Under the pieces are notes generated by a model, which had not been told where the DNA came from, made no database searches, and saw nothing but the letters and a program-made list of their open reading frames with translations. 64,000 nt of DNA from Bradyrhizobium roseum (GTDB taxonomy: Bacteria; Pseudomonadota; Alphaproteobacteria; Rhizobiales; Xanthobacteraceae). The DNA is taken from positions 3,534,001 to 3,598,000 of the forward strand of contig NZ_CP129212.1 of assembly GCF_030413175.1 (NCBI RefSeq), in the 5' to 3' direction. Position 1 is the stretch's first letter. Each line of letters opens with the position of its first letter. The translations under genes and the position numbers were made by a program. Positions 41,659 through 50,820 of this stretch are shown here, one piece after another.

Positions 41659-41901
41659 ATGGGTTCGCTTAGCATTTGGCACTGGATCGTCGTGATCGCA
41701 GTGGTCCTGCTGCTGTTTGGCCGCGGCAAGATTTCGGACCTGATGGGCGACGTCGCGCAGGGCATCAAGGCCTTCAAGAAGGGCATGCAGGACGACACCA
41801 AGGAGGCCGAAAAGCCTGCCGAGCCGGTGAAGACCATCGACCACAACGCAGCGCCGGCGCCGACGGCGGCCCGGACGGATGTCGGCAGCAAGGCCGTCTG
41901 A
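41659..41901 (+). CDS. tatA: Sec-independent translocase subunit TatA
   Basis: An 80-residue single-span pore-forming subunit of the twin-arginine translocase. The N-terminus is [19 protein letters not shown], then the conserved FGRGKI hinge and an amphipathic helix ([16 protein letters not shown]). The acidic, Ala/Pro-rich tail is soluble. The ATG at 41659 is preferred over the in-frame ATG at 41644 because the 80-residue form begins MGSLSIWHW, the typical TatA start. tatB and tatC follow. Confidence 0.95.
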   Translation: MGSLSIWHWIVVIAVVLLLFGRGKISDLMGDVAQGIKAFKKGMQDDTKEAEKPAEPVKTIDHNAAPAPTAARTDVGSKAV

Positions 41902-42017
41902 GCCAGGCATCCCGGACCGGGGTCTGTGGAAAGACGCCGGTTGAGAAAAGGCGCGGGCAGGTCCAAATCTGCTAGATAGGGTTTGGGCGCGGACGTCTCG
42001 CGCGAGCGGAAGAATTC

Positions 42018-42530
42018 ATGTTCGACATCGGGTGGAGTGAACTGGTCGTCATCGCGGTCGTCGCGTTGATTGCCATCGGCCCGAAGGAGCTGCCGGGCGT
42101 GCTGCGCATGGTCGGACAGTGGATGGGCAAGGCCCGCAAGATGGCCGCCGAATTCCAGGGCCAGTTCCAGGAGGCGATGCGCGAGGCCGAAATGGCCGAT
42201 CTCAAGAAGAGTTTTGACGAGGTCAAGGACGTGGCGACGGGCCTGTCCCCGGCCAACGTCATGACCTCGCTGCAGAAGGACGTCAGCGACGCCATGCAGA
42301 TCGGGGACATCGACAAGCCTGCGGTCACGGCCGGCGATGCCCAGGTGGCGTCCGCGATCGACGAACCCGTTACGCCGACGACACCAGCCGTGCCGACCCC
42401 GGAAACCTTCGTCGAGGCCGAGGCGCATGTGGCGGCGTCCGAACCGCTTGCGATCACGCGCGACGTTCAGGCGGCGCAGGATATCGCGCCCACGGCGCCT
42501 GACCTTCTCAAGGACGCCAAAGCGTCATGA
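42018..42530 (+). CDS. tatB: Sec-independent translocase subunit TatB
   Basis: A 170-residue subunit with N-terminal helix [20 protein letters not shown], the conserved [11 protein letters not shown] turn and a long amphipathic helix. The soluble tail is extended and rich in Ala, Thr and Pro, as in many alphaproteobacterial TatB proteins. It forms the substrate receptor with TatC. Its stop overlaps the tatC start by four bases, consistent with stoichiometric coupling. Confidence 0.95.
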   Translation: MFDIGWSELVVIAVVALIAIGPKELPGVLRMVGQWMGKARKMAAEFQGQFQEAMREAEMADLKKSFDEVKDVATGLSPANVMTSLQKDVSDAMQIGDIDKPAVTAGDAQVASAIDEPVTPTTPAVPTPETFVEAEAHVAASEPLAITRDVQAAQDIAPTAPDLLKDAKAS

Positions 42531-43345
42531 CCATCGAGGATATCGAAGCCAGCAAGGCGCCGTTGATGGATCACCTGATCGAGCTGCGCTCGCGGCTGAT
42601 CAAGGCGCTGCTGGCCTTCGGCATAGCGTTCATCTTCTGCTTCTTCTTCGCCAAGCAGATCTACAACGTGCTGGTCTGGCCGTTCGTCTGGGTGGCCGGT
42701 GCCGAGAACTCGAAATTCATCTACACGGCGCTGTTGGAATACTTCCTGACGCAATTGAAGCTGGCGATGTTCGGCGCCGCCTTCATTTCGTTTCCGATCG
42801 TCGCCGGGCAGATCTACATGTTCGTGGCGCCCGGTCTCTACAAGCACGAGCGCGGCGCGTTCCTGCCGTATTTGATCGCGACGCCGTTCTTCTTCGCGTT
42901 GGGATCGATGCTGGTCTATTTCATCGTGCTGCCGATGCTGGTGCGGTTCTCGCTCGGCATGCAGCAGACCGGCGGCGACGAGACCGCACAGATCCAGCTG
43001 CTGCCGAAGGTCGGCGAATATCTGTCGCTGATGATGTCGCTGATCTTCGCCTTCGGCGTCGCATTCCAGCTGCCGGTGATCCTGACGCTGCTGGGACGGA
43101 TCGGCATCGTCACCTCGAAGATGCTGCGTGAGAAGCGGCGCTATTTCATCGTTATTGCCTTCGTGATCGCCGCCATACTGACGCCGCCGGACGTGATCAG
43201 CCAGGCCTCGCTCGCGATCCCGCTGTTGCTGCTCTACGAGGGCGCGATCGTTGCGGTCGGCATGGTGGAAAAGAAAGCCGCCGCCCAGGCCGCGTCCGGC
43301 ACGCCGCCCGCCAGCCCGCCCCCGGAAGGCAACCCGGCGGGATAG
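42527..43345 (+). CDS. tatC: Sec-independent translocase subunit TatC
   Basis: A polytopic inner-membrane receptor for twin-arginine signal peptides, 272 residues with six membrane spans. The N-terminus carries [18 protein letters not shown], the signal-peptide binding region. The conserved [14 protein letters not shown] motif reads [16 protein letters not shown]. Helices such as [20 protein letters not shown] follow. The cytoplasmic tail is Ala/Pro-rich. It is the last gene of tatABC; a palindromic repeat separates it from serS. Confidence 0.96.
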   Translation: MTIEDIEASKAPLMDHLIELRSRLIKALLAFGIAFIFCFFFAKQIYNVLVWPFVWVAGAENSKFIYTALLEYFLTQLKLAMFGAAFISFPIVAGQIYMFVAPGLYKHERGAFLPYLIATPFFFALGSMLVYFIVLPMLVRFSLGMQQTGGDETAQIQLLPKVGEYLSLMMSLIFAFGVAFQLPVILTLLGRIGIVTSKMLREKRRYFIVIAFVIAAILTPPDVISQASLAIPLLLLYEGAIVAVGMVEKKAAAQAASGTPPASPPPEGNPAG

Positions 43346-43393
43346 GGCGCAAGGGCCGCCTTTTCCCTATCATCGGCCACGCTGCCCATGATT

Positions 43394-43509
43394 CGTCATG
43401 CCCGGGCTTGTCCCGGGCATCCACGTCTTTTACAGACCGTGCGACGAAGACGTGGATGGCCGGGACCCTGGGGTGAAGATGCGCTTCGCGCTTTTGCCCG
43501 GCCATGACG
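43394..43509. repeat. palindromic interspersed repeat (CGTCATGCCCGGG type)
   Basis: The left half has CGTCATGCCCGGGCTTGTC with CCCGGGCATCCACGTCTT. The right half has AAGACGTGGATGGCCGGG and ends CCCGGCCATGACG. The outer and inner blocks are complementary. The element lies between tatC and serS and may end or process the tat transcript. Confidence 0.8.
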
Positions 43510-43517
43510 GGAAATGA

Positions 43518-44864
<1,347 letters not shown>

Positions 44865-44876
44865 CGCAGCGGAAAA

Positions 44877-45296
44877 ATGGCCCTGCATCGCGACATCCTT
44901 TGGATCGGGAAGCAATGGGCTGTTACCGGCCACGGCATGCAATTGATCGACCAGCGGCTGGAGGGCGCGTTCGATATCGAGGCGGCCCGGCTGTGGGACG
45001 ACGATCTCATCGAGAGCCTGCGCGCCAAGGCGTGGCTCAAGGCCGATGATTTCGACAAGGGGCTGGCGGTGGCGCGAACGCGGCATCCGCAGCCCCAGGC
45101 GGGATCGACCCCGGCGGTCGAGCCGACGGCCGCCGCGATCGAACCCGTTGCGCTGCCTCCGATACCGCCGGAAGGCGTGAGCCCGCGGCCGCAACCCCTA
45201 GAGCCGGTAAAAGATGAATTGCCGGCCCTCCAGATGAAAATCGACGGCGGCGCCAGATTCGCGCGCCCGTGGCGGGTCTGGATGAAGAAAACATGA
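44877..45296 (+). CDS. uncharacterised protein between serS and surE
   Basis: A 139-residue protein of no family I recognise. The first 65 residues look folded (MALHRDILWIGKQWAVTGHG, then LWDDDLIESLRAKAWL). The rest is a Pro/Ala-rich linker ending in a short basic tail (RPWRVWMKKT). There is no signal peptide or membrane helix. It starts 12 bases after serS on the same strand and is followed by 87 bases before surE, so it is probably co-transcribed with serS. Confidence 0.65.
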   Translation: MALHRDILWIGKQWAVTGHGMQLIDQRLEGAFDIEAARLWDDDLIESLRAKAWLKADDFDKGLAVARTRHPQPQAGSTPAVEPTAAAIEPVALPPIPPEGVSPRPQPLEPVKDELPALQMKIDGGARFARPWRVWMKKT

Positions 45297-45383
45297 GCCA
45301 ATCGGGCCGGTTTGCCTCCTTCGCGAGAGCCGGATAAGACGAGGCAAGCGCCCCGCGATCCAAACCAGAAGGCATTTTGACGG

Positions 45384-46151
45384 ATGCGAATTCTCTGCAC
45401 CAACGATGACGGCATCCATGCGCCGGGCCTGAAGATCGTCGAGGAGATCGCGCGCGGGCTGTCCGACGACGTCTGGGTCGTGGCGCCGGAGATGGATCAG
45501 TCCGGCGTGTCGCATTCGCTGTCGCTGAACGATCCGTTGCGGCTGCGCGAGGTCGGTCCGCGCCATTTCGCGGTGCGGGGCACGCCGACCGATTGCGTGA
45601 TCATGGGATCACGCCACATCCTCGGCGAGACGGCGCCCGATCTGGTGCTGTCGGGCGTCAACCGCGGCCGTAACGTCGCCGAGGACGTGGTCTATTCCGG
45701 CACCATCGCCGGCGCGCTCGAAGGCACGATTCTGGGCATCCCGTCATTCGCGCTGAGCCAGGAATTTTCCATCGAAACCCGTCACGCGCCGCTGTGGGAC
45801 ACCGCGCTGAAATTCGGTCCCGATATCCTGCGCAAGGTGATCGATGCGGGTGTACCCAAGAACACCGTGATCAACGTCAATTTTCCCGCCTGCACGCCGG
45901 ACCAGGTGCAGGGCGTCCGTGTCACGCGACAGGGCAAGCGCAACCTCGGCTTCCTCAAGGTCGACAAGCGCCACGACGGCCGCGGCAATCCCTATTTCTG
46001 GATCGGTTTTGAGCGCGCCGCGATGATGGACACGCCGGCTGAAGGCACCGATCTCGCAGCACTTGCGGCGCGCTACGTTTCGGTCACGCCGCTGCGGCTC
46101 GATCGCACCGACGAAGCGTTCTCGGCAGCGCTGACGTCGACGCTGAAGTGA
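45384..46151 (+). CDS. surE: 5'/3'-nucleotidase SurE
   Basis: A 255-residue metal-dependent nucleotidase acting on nucleoside monophosphates and short polyphosphates in the cytoplasm. The N-terminal [17 protein letters not shown] carries the Asp-Asp metal pair. [35 protein letters not shown] and the VINVNFP segment follow. The gene order surE, pcm, nlpD is a classic stationary-phase arrangement. Here an opposing receiver-protein gene separates surE from pcm. Confidence 0.96.
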   Translation: MRILCTNDDGIHAPGLKIVEEIARGLSDDVWVVAPEMDQSGVSHSLSLNDPLRLREVGPRHFAVRGTPTDCVIMGSRHILGETAPDLVLSGVNRGRNVAEDVVYSGTIAGALEGTILGIPSFALSQEFSIETRHAPLWDTALKFGPDILRKVIDAGVPKNTVINVNFPACTPDQVQGVRVTRQGKRNLGFLKVDKRHDGRGNPYFWIGFERAAMMDTPAEGTDLAALAARYVSVTPLRLDRTDEAFSAALTSTLK

Positions 46152-46171
46152 CGCCGTAGCCCGGCAATGAA

Positions 46172-46251
46172 GTAGCCCGGATGAGCGCAGCGATATCCGG
46201 GGGCCGGTCTCGCCAAGCATTCCCGGATGTCGCTGCGCTCATCCGGGCTAC
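46172..46251. repeat. palindromic interspersed repeat (GTAGCCCGGATGAGCGCAGCG type)
   Basis: The arms GTAGCCCGGATGAGCGCAGCG and CGCTGCGCTCATCCGGGCTAC are exact inverted repeats of 21 bases, with inner ATATCCGGG and CCCGGATGT. A partial GTAGCCCGGCAATGA lies just upstream. It fills the gap between the convergent surE and receiver-protein genes, so it may serve as a shared 3' end. Confidence 0.9.
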
Positions 46252-46259
46252 GCAGCGAT

Positions 46260-46637
46260 CTAAACCGTCGCGCTCTTCATCGTGGCCGCGATCAACTGGG
46301 CCAGCGTTTCCAGCTGGAACGGCTTCTGCAGCGCCGGCCGGTCGCGGTATTCGTGGGGCAGGCCGGAAGATCCATAGCCGGTCGCAAAGATGAACGGGCG
46401 GTTGCGCGCCGTGATCAGCTCGGCCACCGGCGTGATGACCTTGCCGTTGACGTTGACATCGAGAATGGCGAGATCGAAATCGGTCGATTGCGCCAGCTTG
46501 ACCGCTTCGCTGATTTCGCCGGCCTCGGCAGCCACGCTGTGACCGAGCTCTTCCAGCATGTCAGCGACCATCATCCGGATCATCACCTCGTCTTCAACGA
46601 GGAAAACAGAACAGCCTGCCGGCCGTGTCGCCATCAT
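46260..46637 (-). CDS. stand-alone receiver-domain response regulator
   Basis: A 125-residue protein that is a receiver domain and nothing else. The acidic pair is VFLVEDEVMIRMMV, the phospho-Asp is in LAILDVNVNGK near residue 55, the Thr in FIFATGYGSSG, and the lysine in PALQKPFQLE. It resembles the CheY-like or FixJ-type receivers that interact with hybrid kinases. A DNA-binding output is absent. The start could be either of two adjacent ATGs (46637 or 46634). It is in opposite orientation to surE and pcm. Confidence 0.88.
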   Translation of the reverse strand: MMATRPAGCSVFLVEDEVMIRMMVADMLEELGHSVAAEAGEISEAVKLAQSTDFDLAILDVNVNGKVITPVAELITARNRPFIFATGYGSSGLPHEYRDRPALQKPFQLETLAQLIAATMKSATV

Positions 46638-46897
46638 GGGTATCCTTGCCCTTCCGAGGCTTTGAGGTTCGCAAAAAACCCCCTCTGGTGCAACGTCGAG
46701 ATCGGCGCGCTTTGAGGCAAGGCTCCCCCTTCGAGGCAAAGCCCCCGGATTTTCGGGCCTAACGCCCGGCGGCGGCCCTGGTTCCAAAATCCGGAACCGG
46801 AATTTTGAGGAAATTCTTCCTTAAACGCGCGGGGGCTATTACATCTCGCGAGGCCTGAGCATTGGATGGGCGGCCGAAGCCCCGCTGCGAGACCGCA

Positions 46898-47542
46898 ATG
46901 TCGCAAGAACCGCCCGAGAAGATGATGTTCCAGCTCGCCCTGCGGCGGCGGGGGATCAGCGACCAGGCGGTGCTCCGCGCCATGGAAGAGGTGCCGCGGG
47001 AGGTGTTCGTGGCGGCCGCCGATCGCGGCCATGCCTACCGCGACAGCGCGCTCGGCATCGCCTGCGGGCAGACCATCAGCCAGCCCTTCGTGGTGGCCTA
47101 CATGACCGAGCAGCTGCAGCTCCAGAAAAGCCACAAGGTGCTCGAGATCGGCACCGGCTCCGGCTATCAGGCCGCGGTGCTGTCGCGGTTGTGCGCCCAT
47201 GTGCTGACCATCGAGCGCTACCGGACGCTGGCGGACACGGCGCGCGACAGGCTGGAAGCGCTCGGCTATTTCAACATCGAGGTGATGCTCGGCGACGGCT
47301 TCGACATACCGGCCGGCGCCGGCGATTTCGACCGCATCATCGTGACGGCGGCGATGGAGCAGATTCCCGAAAAGCTGCTGGAGCGGCTGCTGCCGGGCGG
47401 CATCCTGGTCGCGCCGGTCGGGCCCCATCACGGCACCCAGACACTGGTGCGGGTGACCCGGACGGACAGCGGTTTCGAGCGCAAGGAATTGGTCGATGTC
47501 CGCTTCGTCCCGGCGTTGCCCGGAATCGCGCGCGAACTGTAG
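46898..47542 (+). CDS. pcm: protein-L-isoaspartate O-methyltransferase
   Basis: Methylates isoaspartyl residues with S-adenosylmethionine as a protein-repair enzyme, 214 residues. The SAM-binding motif is [18 protein letters not shown]. The family N-terminus is [20 protein letters not shown], with [21 protein letters not shown] and a [15 protein letters not shown] segment. The ATG at 46898 is preferred over a TTG at 46862. It sits in the surE-pcm-nlpD neighbourhood. Confidence 0.95.
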   Translation: MSQEPPEKMMFQLALRRRGISDQAVLRAMEEVPREVFVAAADRGHAYRDSALGIACGQTISQPFVVAYMTEQLQLQKSHKVLEIGTGSGYQAAVLSRLCAHVLTIERYRTLADTARDRLEALGYFNIEVMLGDGFDIPAGAGDFDRIIVTAAMEQIPEKLLERLLPGGILVAPVGPHHGTQTLVRVTRTDSGFERKELVDVRFVPALPGIAREL

Positions 47543-47650
47543 AAAGCCCGATTGGCGGTCCGTCCAACATCTTATTTGAAGGGTTAAGCGCTTATTTACT
47601 CGGCACGTGTTTACTCAAAACAGTATTTTGTTGCGTACGAGTGAGTAACC

Positions 47651-49057
47651 ATGTCCCGTATCGTCGAGTTGCTTTGCTCGCGTCGGGTGCCGCAGGTCGC
47701 GGTGCTGACGCTGATGTCGGTCGGCTTTGCCGGCTGCAGCGCCGATATGCAGACGCGCTTTTCCGACAGCTCGTTCTCAAATCCATTTGCCTCGCAGCCT
47801 GACGCCACCGGTTCGGTGCGCGCGCCCGTCGCCGAGCGCCGCGAACCGCCGCCGCAATACGCGCCCCAATATGCCCGACCGCAGGCGGCTGCTGCACCGC
47901 AATTTCAGTCCCAGGCCTTGCCGCCTCCGCCGGTCGCCGTTGCGCCGGCCCCGGTCGCGCCACCCGCCTATCCGGTCAGCTCCAACGGCGTATCCGGAGG
48001 AGGGCGCGGGATCTCGTCCTATGCGCCGCCGTCCCAGCCGCCGATCGAGACCACGGCCACGGTGCCGCCGCGCTCGGTGGCCGCCGCGCGTCCGGTCGCG
48101 CATAACGGCACCATGATCATCGTCGGCACCAGCGACACGCTCGACGGTCTGGCGAAGCGCTACAATGTGTCGTCCGCCGCGATCCTGCAGGCCAATGGCT
48201 ACAAGGGGCCGCGCGTGCTGTCGCCGGGCCAGCAGCTGATCATTCCGAAGCCGACCGCCGTGGCCGGCGCGGCGCCGTCGCCCGCGCCTGCGGCCAGCAG
48301 GCCGGTTGCCGCGGCGTCGTCGTCGAGCGTCCATGTGGTCAATAGCGGCGACACGCTGATGGGCATCGCGCGTCGCAACAACGTCCCGGTTGGCGAACTC
48401 GCCCGGGCCAACAATCTCGATCAGTCCGCCAAGCTCAGCCTCGGCATGAAGCTCACGGTGCCCGGCTCGAAATCGGTTGCCGCTGTCGCGGCTCCACTCG
48501 CTCAGCCTGCTGCTGTCGCCGGCGCACCCGCCCAGCCGGCTGCACCCGCCACCAAGATGGCCTCGGCCGGCGGTCCGCCGCAGGCGGCGCGGCTGGCCTC
48601 CGCCACCACCAATGTCACGGAAGAAAAACCCGTCGCCGAGCCGGCCGCGGTCAAGCCCAGCGAAGCCACCGGCGCACTGCCGACCTTCCGTTGGCCGGTG
48701 CGCGGCAAGGTCATCACGACCTACGGCGCCAAGACCAACGGCAAATCCAATGACGGTATCAACCTGGCGGTGCCGGAAGGCACGCCGGTGAAGGCGGCGG
48801 AAGACGGCGTCGTCGCCTATTCCGGCAACGAGCTCAAGGGTTACGGCAATCTGGTTCTGGTGCGGCACTCCAACGGTTACGTCACCGCATATGCCCATGC
48901 GAGTGAACTGCTGGTGAAGCGCGGTGATCCGATCAAGCGCGGCCAGATCATTGCCAAGTCGGGTCAATCGGGCGAGGTGGCGTCGCCGCAGCTCCACTTC
49001 GAAATCCGCAAGGGTTCGTCGCCGGTTGACCCGCTTCAATTCCTGAACGGAGCGTGA
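47651..49057 (+). CDS. nlpD: NlpD-like LysM/LytM lipoprotein (probably non-catalytic)
   Basis: A 468-residue predicted lipoprotein. The signal peptide ends at a lipobox (SVGFAGC, Cys29). Two LysM domains follow (TLDGLAKRYNVSSAAILQAN and TLMGIARRNNVPVGELARAN), with Ala/Pro linkers, then a C-terminal LytM/M23 domain. The M23 zinc site looks degenerate. The usual His and Asp of HxGxD are SNDGINLA here, and HLHFE reads PQLHFEIRKG. E. coli NlpD is degenerate in a similar way and acts as an activator of an amidase, so this is probably a septal-hydrolase activator, not a peptidase. Confidence 0.9.
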   Translation: MSRIVELLCSRRVPQVAVLTLMSVGFAGCSADMQTRFSDSSFSNPFASQPDATGSVRAPVAERREPPPQYAPQYARPQAAAAPQFQSQALPPPPVAVAPAPVAPPAYPVSSNGVSGGGRGISSYAPPSQPPIETTATVPPRSVAAARPVAHNGTMIIVGTSDTLDGLAKRYNVSSAAILQANGYKGPRVLSPGQQLIIPKPTAVAGAAPSPAPAASRPVAAASSSSVHVVNSGDTLMGIARRNNVPVGELARANNLDQSAKLSLGMKLTVPGSKSVAAVAAPLAQPAAVAGAPAQPAAPATKMASAGGPPQAARLASATTNVTEEKPVAEPAAVKPSEATGALPTFRWPVRGKVITTYGAKTNGKSNDGINLAVPEGTPVKAAEDGVVAYSGNELKGYGNLVLVRHSNGYVTAYAHASELLVKRGDPIKRGQIIAKSGQSGEVASPQLHFEIRKGSSPVDPLQFLNGA

Positions 49058-49064
49058 TCCTCTT

Positions 49065-49152
49065 CGTCATTGCCGGGCTCGACCCGGCAATCCATCCGAA
49101 GGAAAGCGTTCTGCTTGAAGATTGATGGATACGCGGGTCAAGCCCGCGTATG
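49065..49152. repeat. palindromic interspersed repeat (CGTCATTGCCGGGCTCGACCCGG type)
   Basis: The left half is CGTCATTGCCGGGC plus TCGACCCGGCAATCCATC. The right half carries GATGGATACGCGGGTC and AAGCCCGCGTATG. The arms are imperfectly complementary. It lies between nlpD and the convergent DUF815 ATPase. Confidence 0.75.
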
Positions 49153-49197
49153 CCCACCCCGGGGTGCGGCAAGGTCGGCGCAAGCCTGCGAAACGCG

Positions 49198-50181
49198 CTA
49201 CTTCCCCGACAGCCTCACGCCCAGCCGCCCCGCCAGTTCCTGCGTGAACTGCCACGCCACGCGGCCCGACCGCGAGCCGCGTGTGGTCGACCATTCCAGC
49301 GCCTCGCGCTCCAGCGCTTCGTCATCTATCTTGATGCCGAAATGGCCGCAATAGCCGCGCACCATGGCGAGATATTCGTCCTGGCTGCAGCGATGGAAGC
49401 CGAGCCAGAGTCCAAAACGGTCTGACAGCGACACCTTCTCCTCGACGGCTTCGCCAGGGTTGATGGCGGTCGAGCGCTCGTTCTCGATCATCTCGCGCGC
49501 CAGCAGATGGCGACGGTTCGAGGTGGCGTAGAGGATGACGTTGTCGGGGCGTCCCTCGATACCGCCTTCCAGCACCGCCTTGAGCGATTTGTAGGAGGCG
49601 TCGTTGCCGTCGAAGGAGAGGTCGTCGCAAAACACGATGAAGCTGAAATCGGAGCTTCGCAGCAGATCCATCAGGCCGGGCAGGCTCTCGATGTCCTCGC
49701 GATGAATCTCGATCAGCTTGAGCCGGTCGGCCGGCTTGCGGTCGAGATTGATATTGGCGTGGGTGGCCTTCACCAGCGACGACTTGCCCATGCCGCGTGC
49801 GCCCCACAGCAGCGCGTTGTTGGCGGGCAGGCCGTCGGCGAAGCGCTCGGTGTTCTCGATCAGGATGTCGCGCATCCGGTCGATCCCCTTGAGCAGGCCG
49901 AGGTCGACGCGGCTGACGCGCGGCACCGGCGAAAGCCGCCCGTCCGGATGCCAGACAAAGGCGTCGGCGGCACCGAACGATTCAACGGGTGCCGCGGCCG
50001 GAGCGGCCGCCGAAAGATGGCCGGCGATGGCTTCCAGCGCGATGGCGATCCGCTCCGCCGTGGCGCCGTCGAGCGCGCTTGCCGGACCTTTTGTCGCGGC
50101 TTTTGAAGGGGCTCGCGAGGCGGCTTTCGGGGCCGCGCGGGGCGCTGTTCGCGCTGGTGTTTTCTTGGCTTTTTTTGACAT
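49198..50181 (-). CDS. DUF815-family P-loop ATPase
   Basis: A 327-residue AAA+-like protein. The N-terminal 45 residues are a Lys/Ala/Pro-rich disordered tail. The core has Walker A ALLWGARGMGKSSLVKA, Walker B FIVFCDDLSFD, and a sensor region LYATSNRRHLLAREMIEN. These motifs fit DUF815, an uncharacterised ATPase family widespread in alphaproteobacteria. The exact job is unknown. It is divergent from yajC and convergent with nlpD. The ATG at 50179-50181 (MSKKAKK) is used. The frame extends upstream into the divergent promoter region. Confidence 0.88.
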   Translation of the reverse strand: MSKKAKKTPARTAPRAAPKAASRAPSKAATKGPASALDGATAERIAIALEAIAGHLSAAAPAAAPVESFGAADAFVWHPDGRLSPVPRVSRVDLGLLKGIDRMRDILIENTERFADGLPANNALLWGARGMGKSSLVKATHANINLDRKPADRLKLIEIHREDIESLPGLMDLLRSSDFSFIVFCDDLSFDGNDASYKSLKAVLEGGIEGRPDNVILYATSNRRHLLAREMIENERSTAINPGEAVEEKVSLSDRFGLWLGFHRCSQDEYLAMVRGYCGHFGIKIDDEALEREALEWSTTRGSRSGRVAWQFTQELAGRLGVRLSGK

Positions 50182-50388
50182 TTTGGCAGTTCCTGACCGC
50201 GCAGCCTTAACGGGCCTTGGAAGCCCCTGCAAGCGGCCTAAATGAGGGGTCCGGCCACGTTGCAATTGGGCGCGCCGCCGCTATAGTCCGCGCGAATTTG
50301 CCCGGACCGGCCGATTTGCCCATGGTACTTAGCTCGGCGCTAAGCCCAGGCATGGCCGGTTCTTTTCCTTCTCACGAGGATTGTTCGA

Positions 50389-50766
50389 ATGCTGATTACC
50401 CCTGCGTACGCCCAGGCTGCGGCCGGTGGCGATGCCAACGGCATGTTGATGTCGCTGCTGCCGTTCGCGCTGATCTTCGTGATCATGTACTTCCTGATTC
50501 TGCGCCCGCAGCAGAAGAAGGTGAAGGATCATCAGGAACTCGTCAAAAACATCCGCCGCGGCGACACCGTCATCACCTCGGGCGGCCTCGTCGGCAAGGT
50601 CACCAAGGTGGTCGACGACGACCAGATCGAGTTCGAGATCTCGGACGGCGTCCGCGTGCGCCAGATGCGACAGATGATTTCGGGCGTCCGCACCAAGGGC
50701 GAGCCGGCCAAGGAGAAGGCCGAGACCAAGGAAAAGGCTGAGAAGGACGAGACGTCCGCGAGCTGA
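50389..50766 (+). CDS. yajC: preprotein translocase subunit YajC
   Basis: A 125-residue bitopic accessory subunit of the SecDF-YajC complex. One transmembrane helix is at about residues 23-45 (LLPFALIFVIMYFLILRP), followed by QQKKVKDHQELVKNIRRGD and the conserved VITSGGLVGKV. The C-terminal tail is Lys/Glu-rich. It leads the run yajC-secD-secF, with 54 bases to secD. Confidence 0.95.
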   Translation: MLITPAYAQAAAGGDANGMLMSLLPFALIFVIMYFLILRPQQKKVKDHQELVKNIRRGDTVITSGGLVGKVTKVVDDDQIEFEISDGVRVRQMRQMISGVRTKGEPAKEKAETKEKAEKDETSAS

Positions 50767-50820
50767 GCTTTCCGCGCTGCTCCTGGCAGTGCATTTTCCT
50801 GGATGTGACGGGTCAACTCG

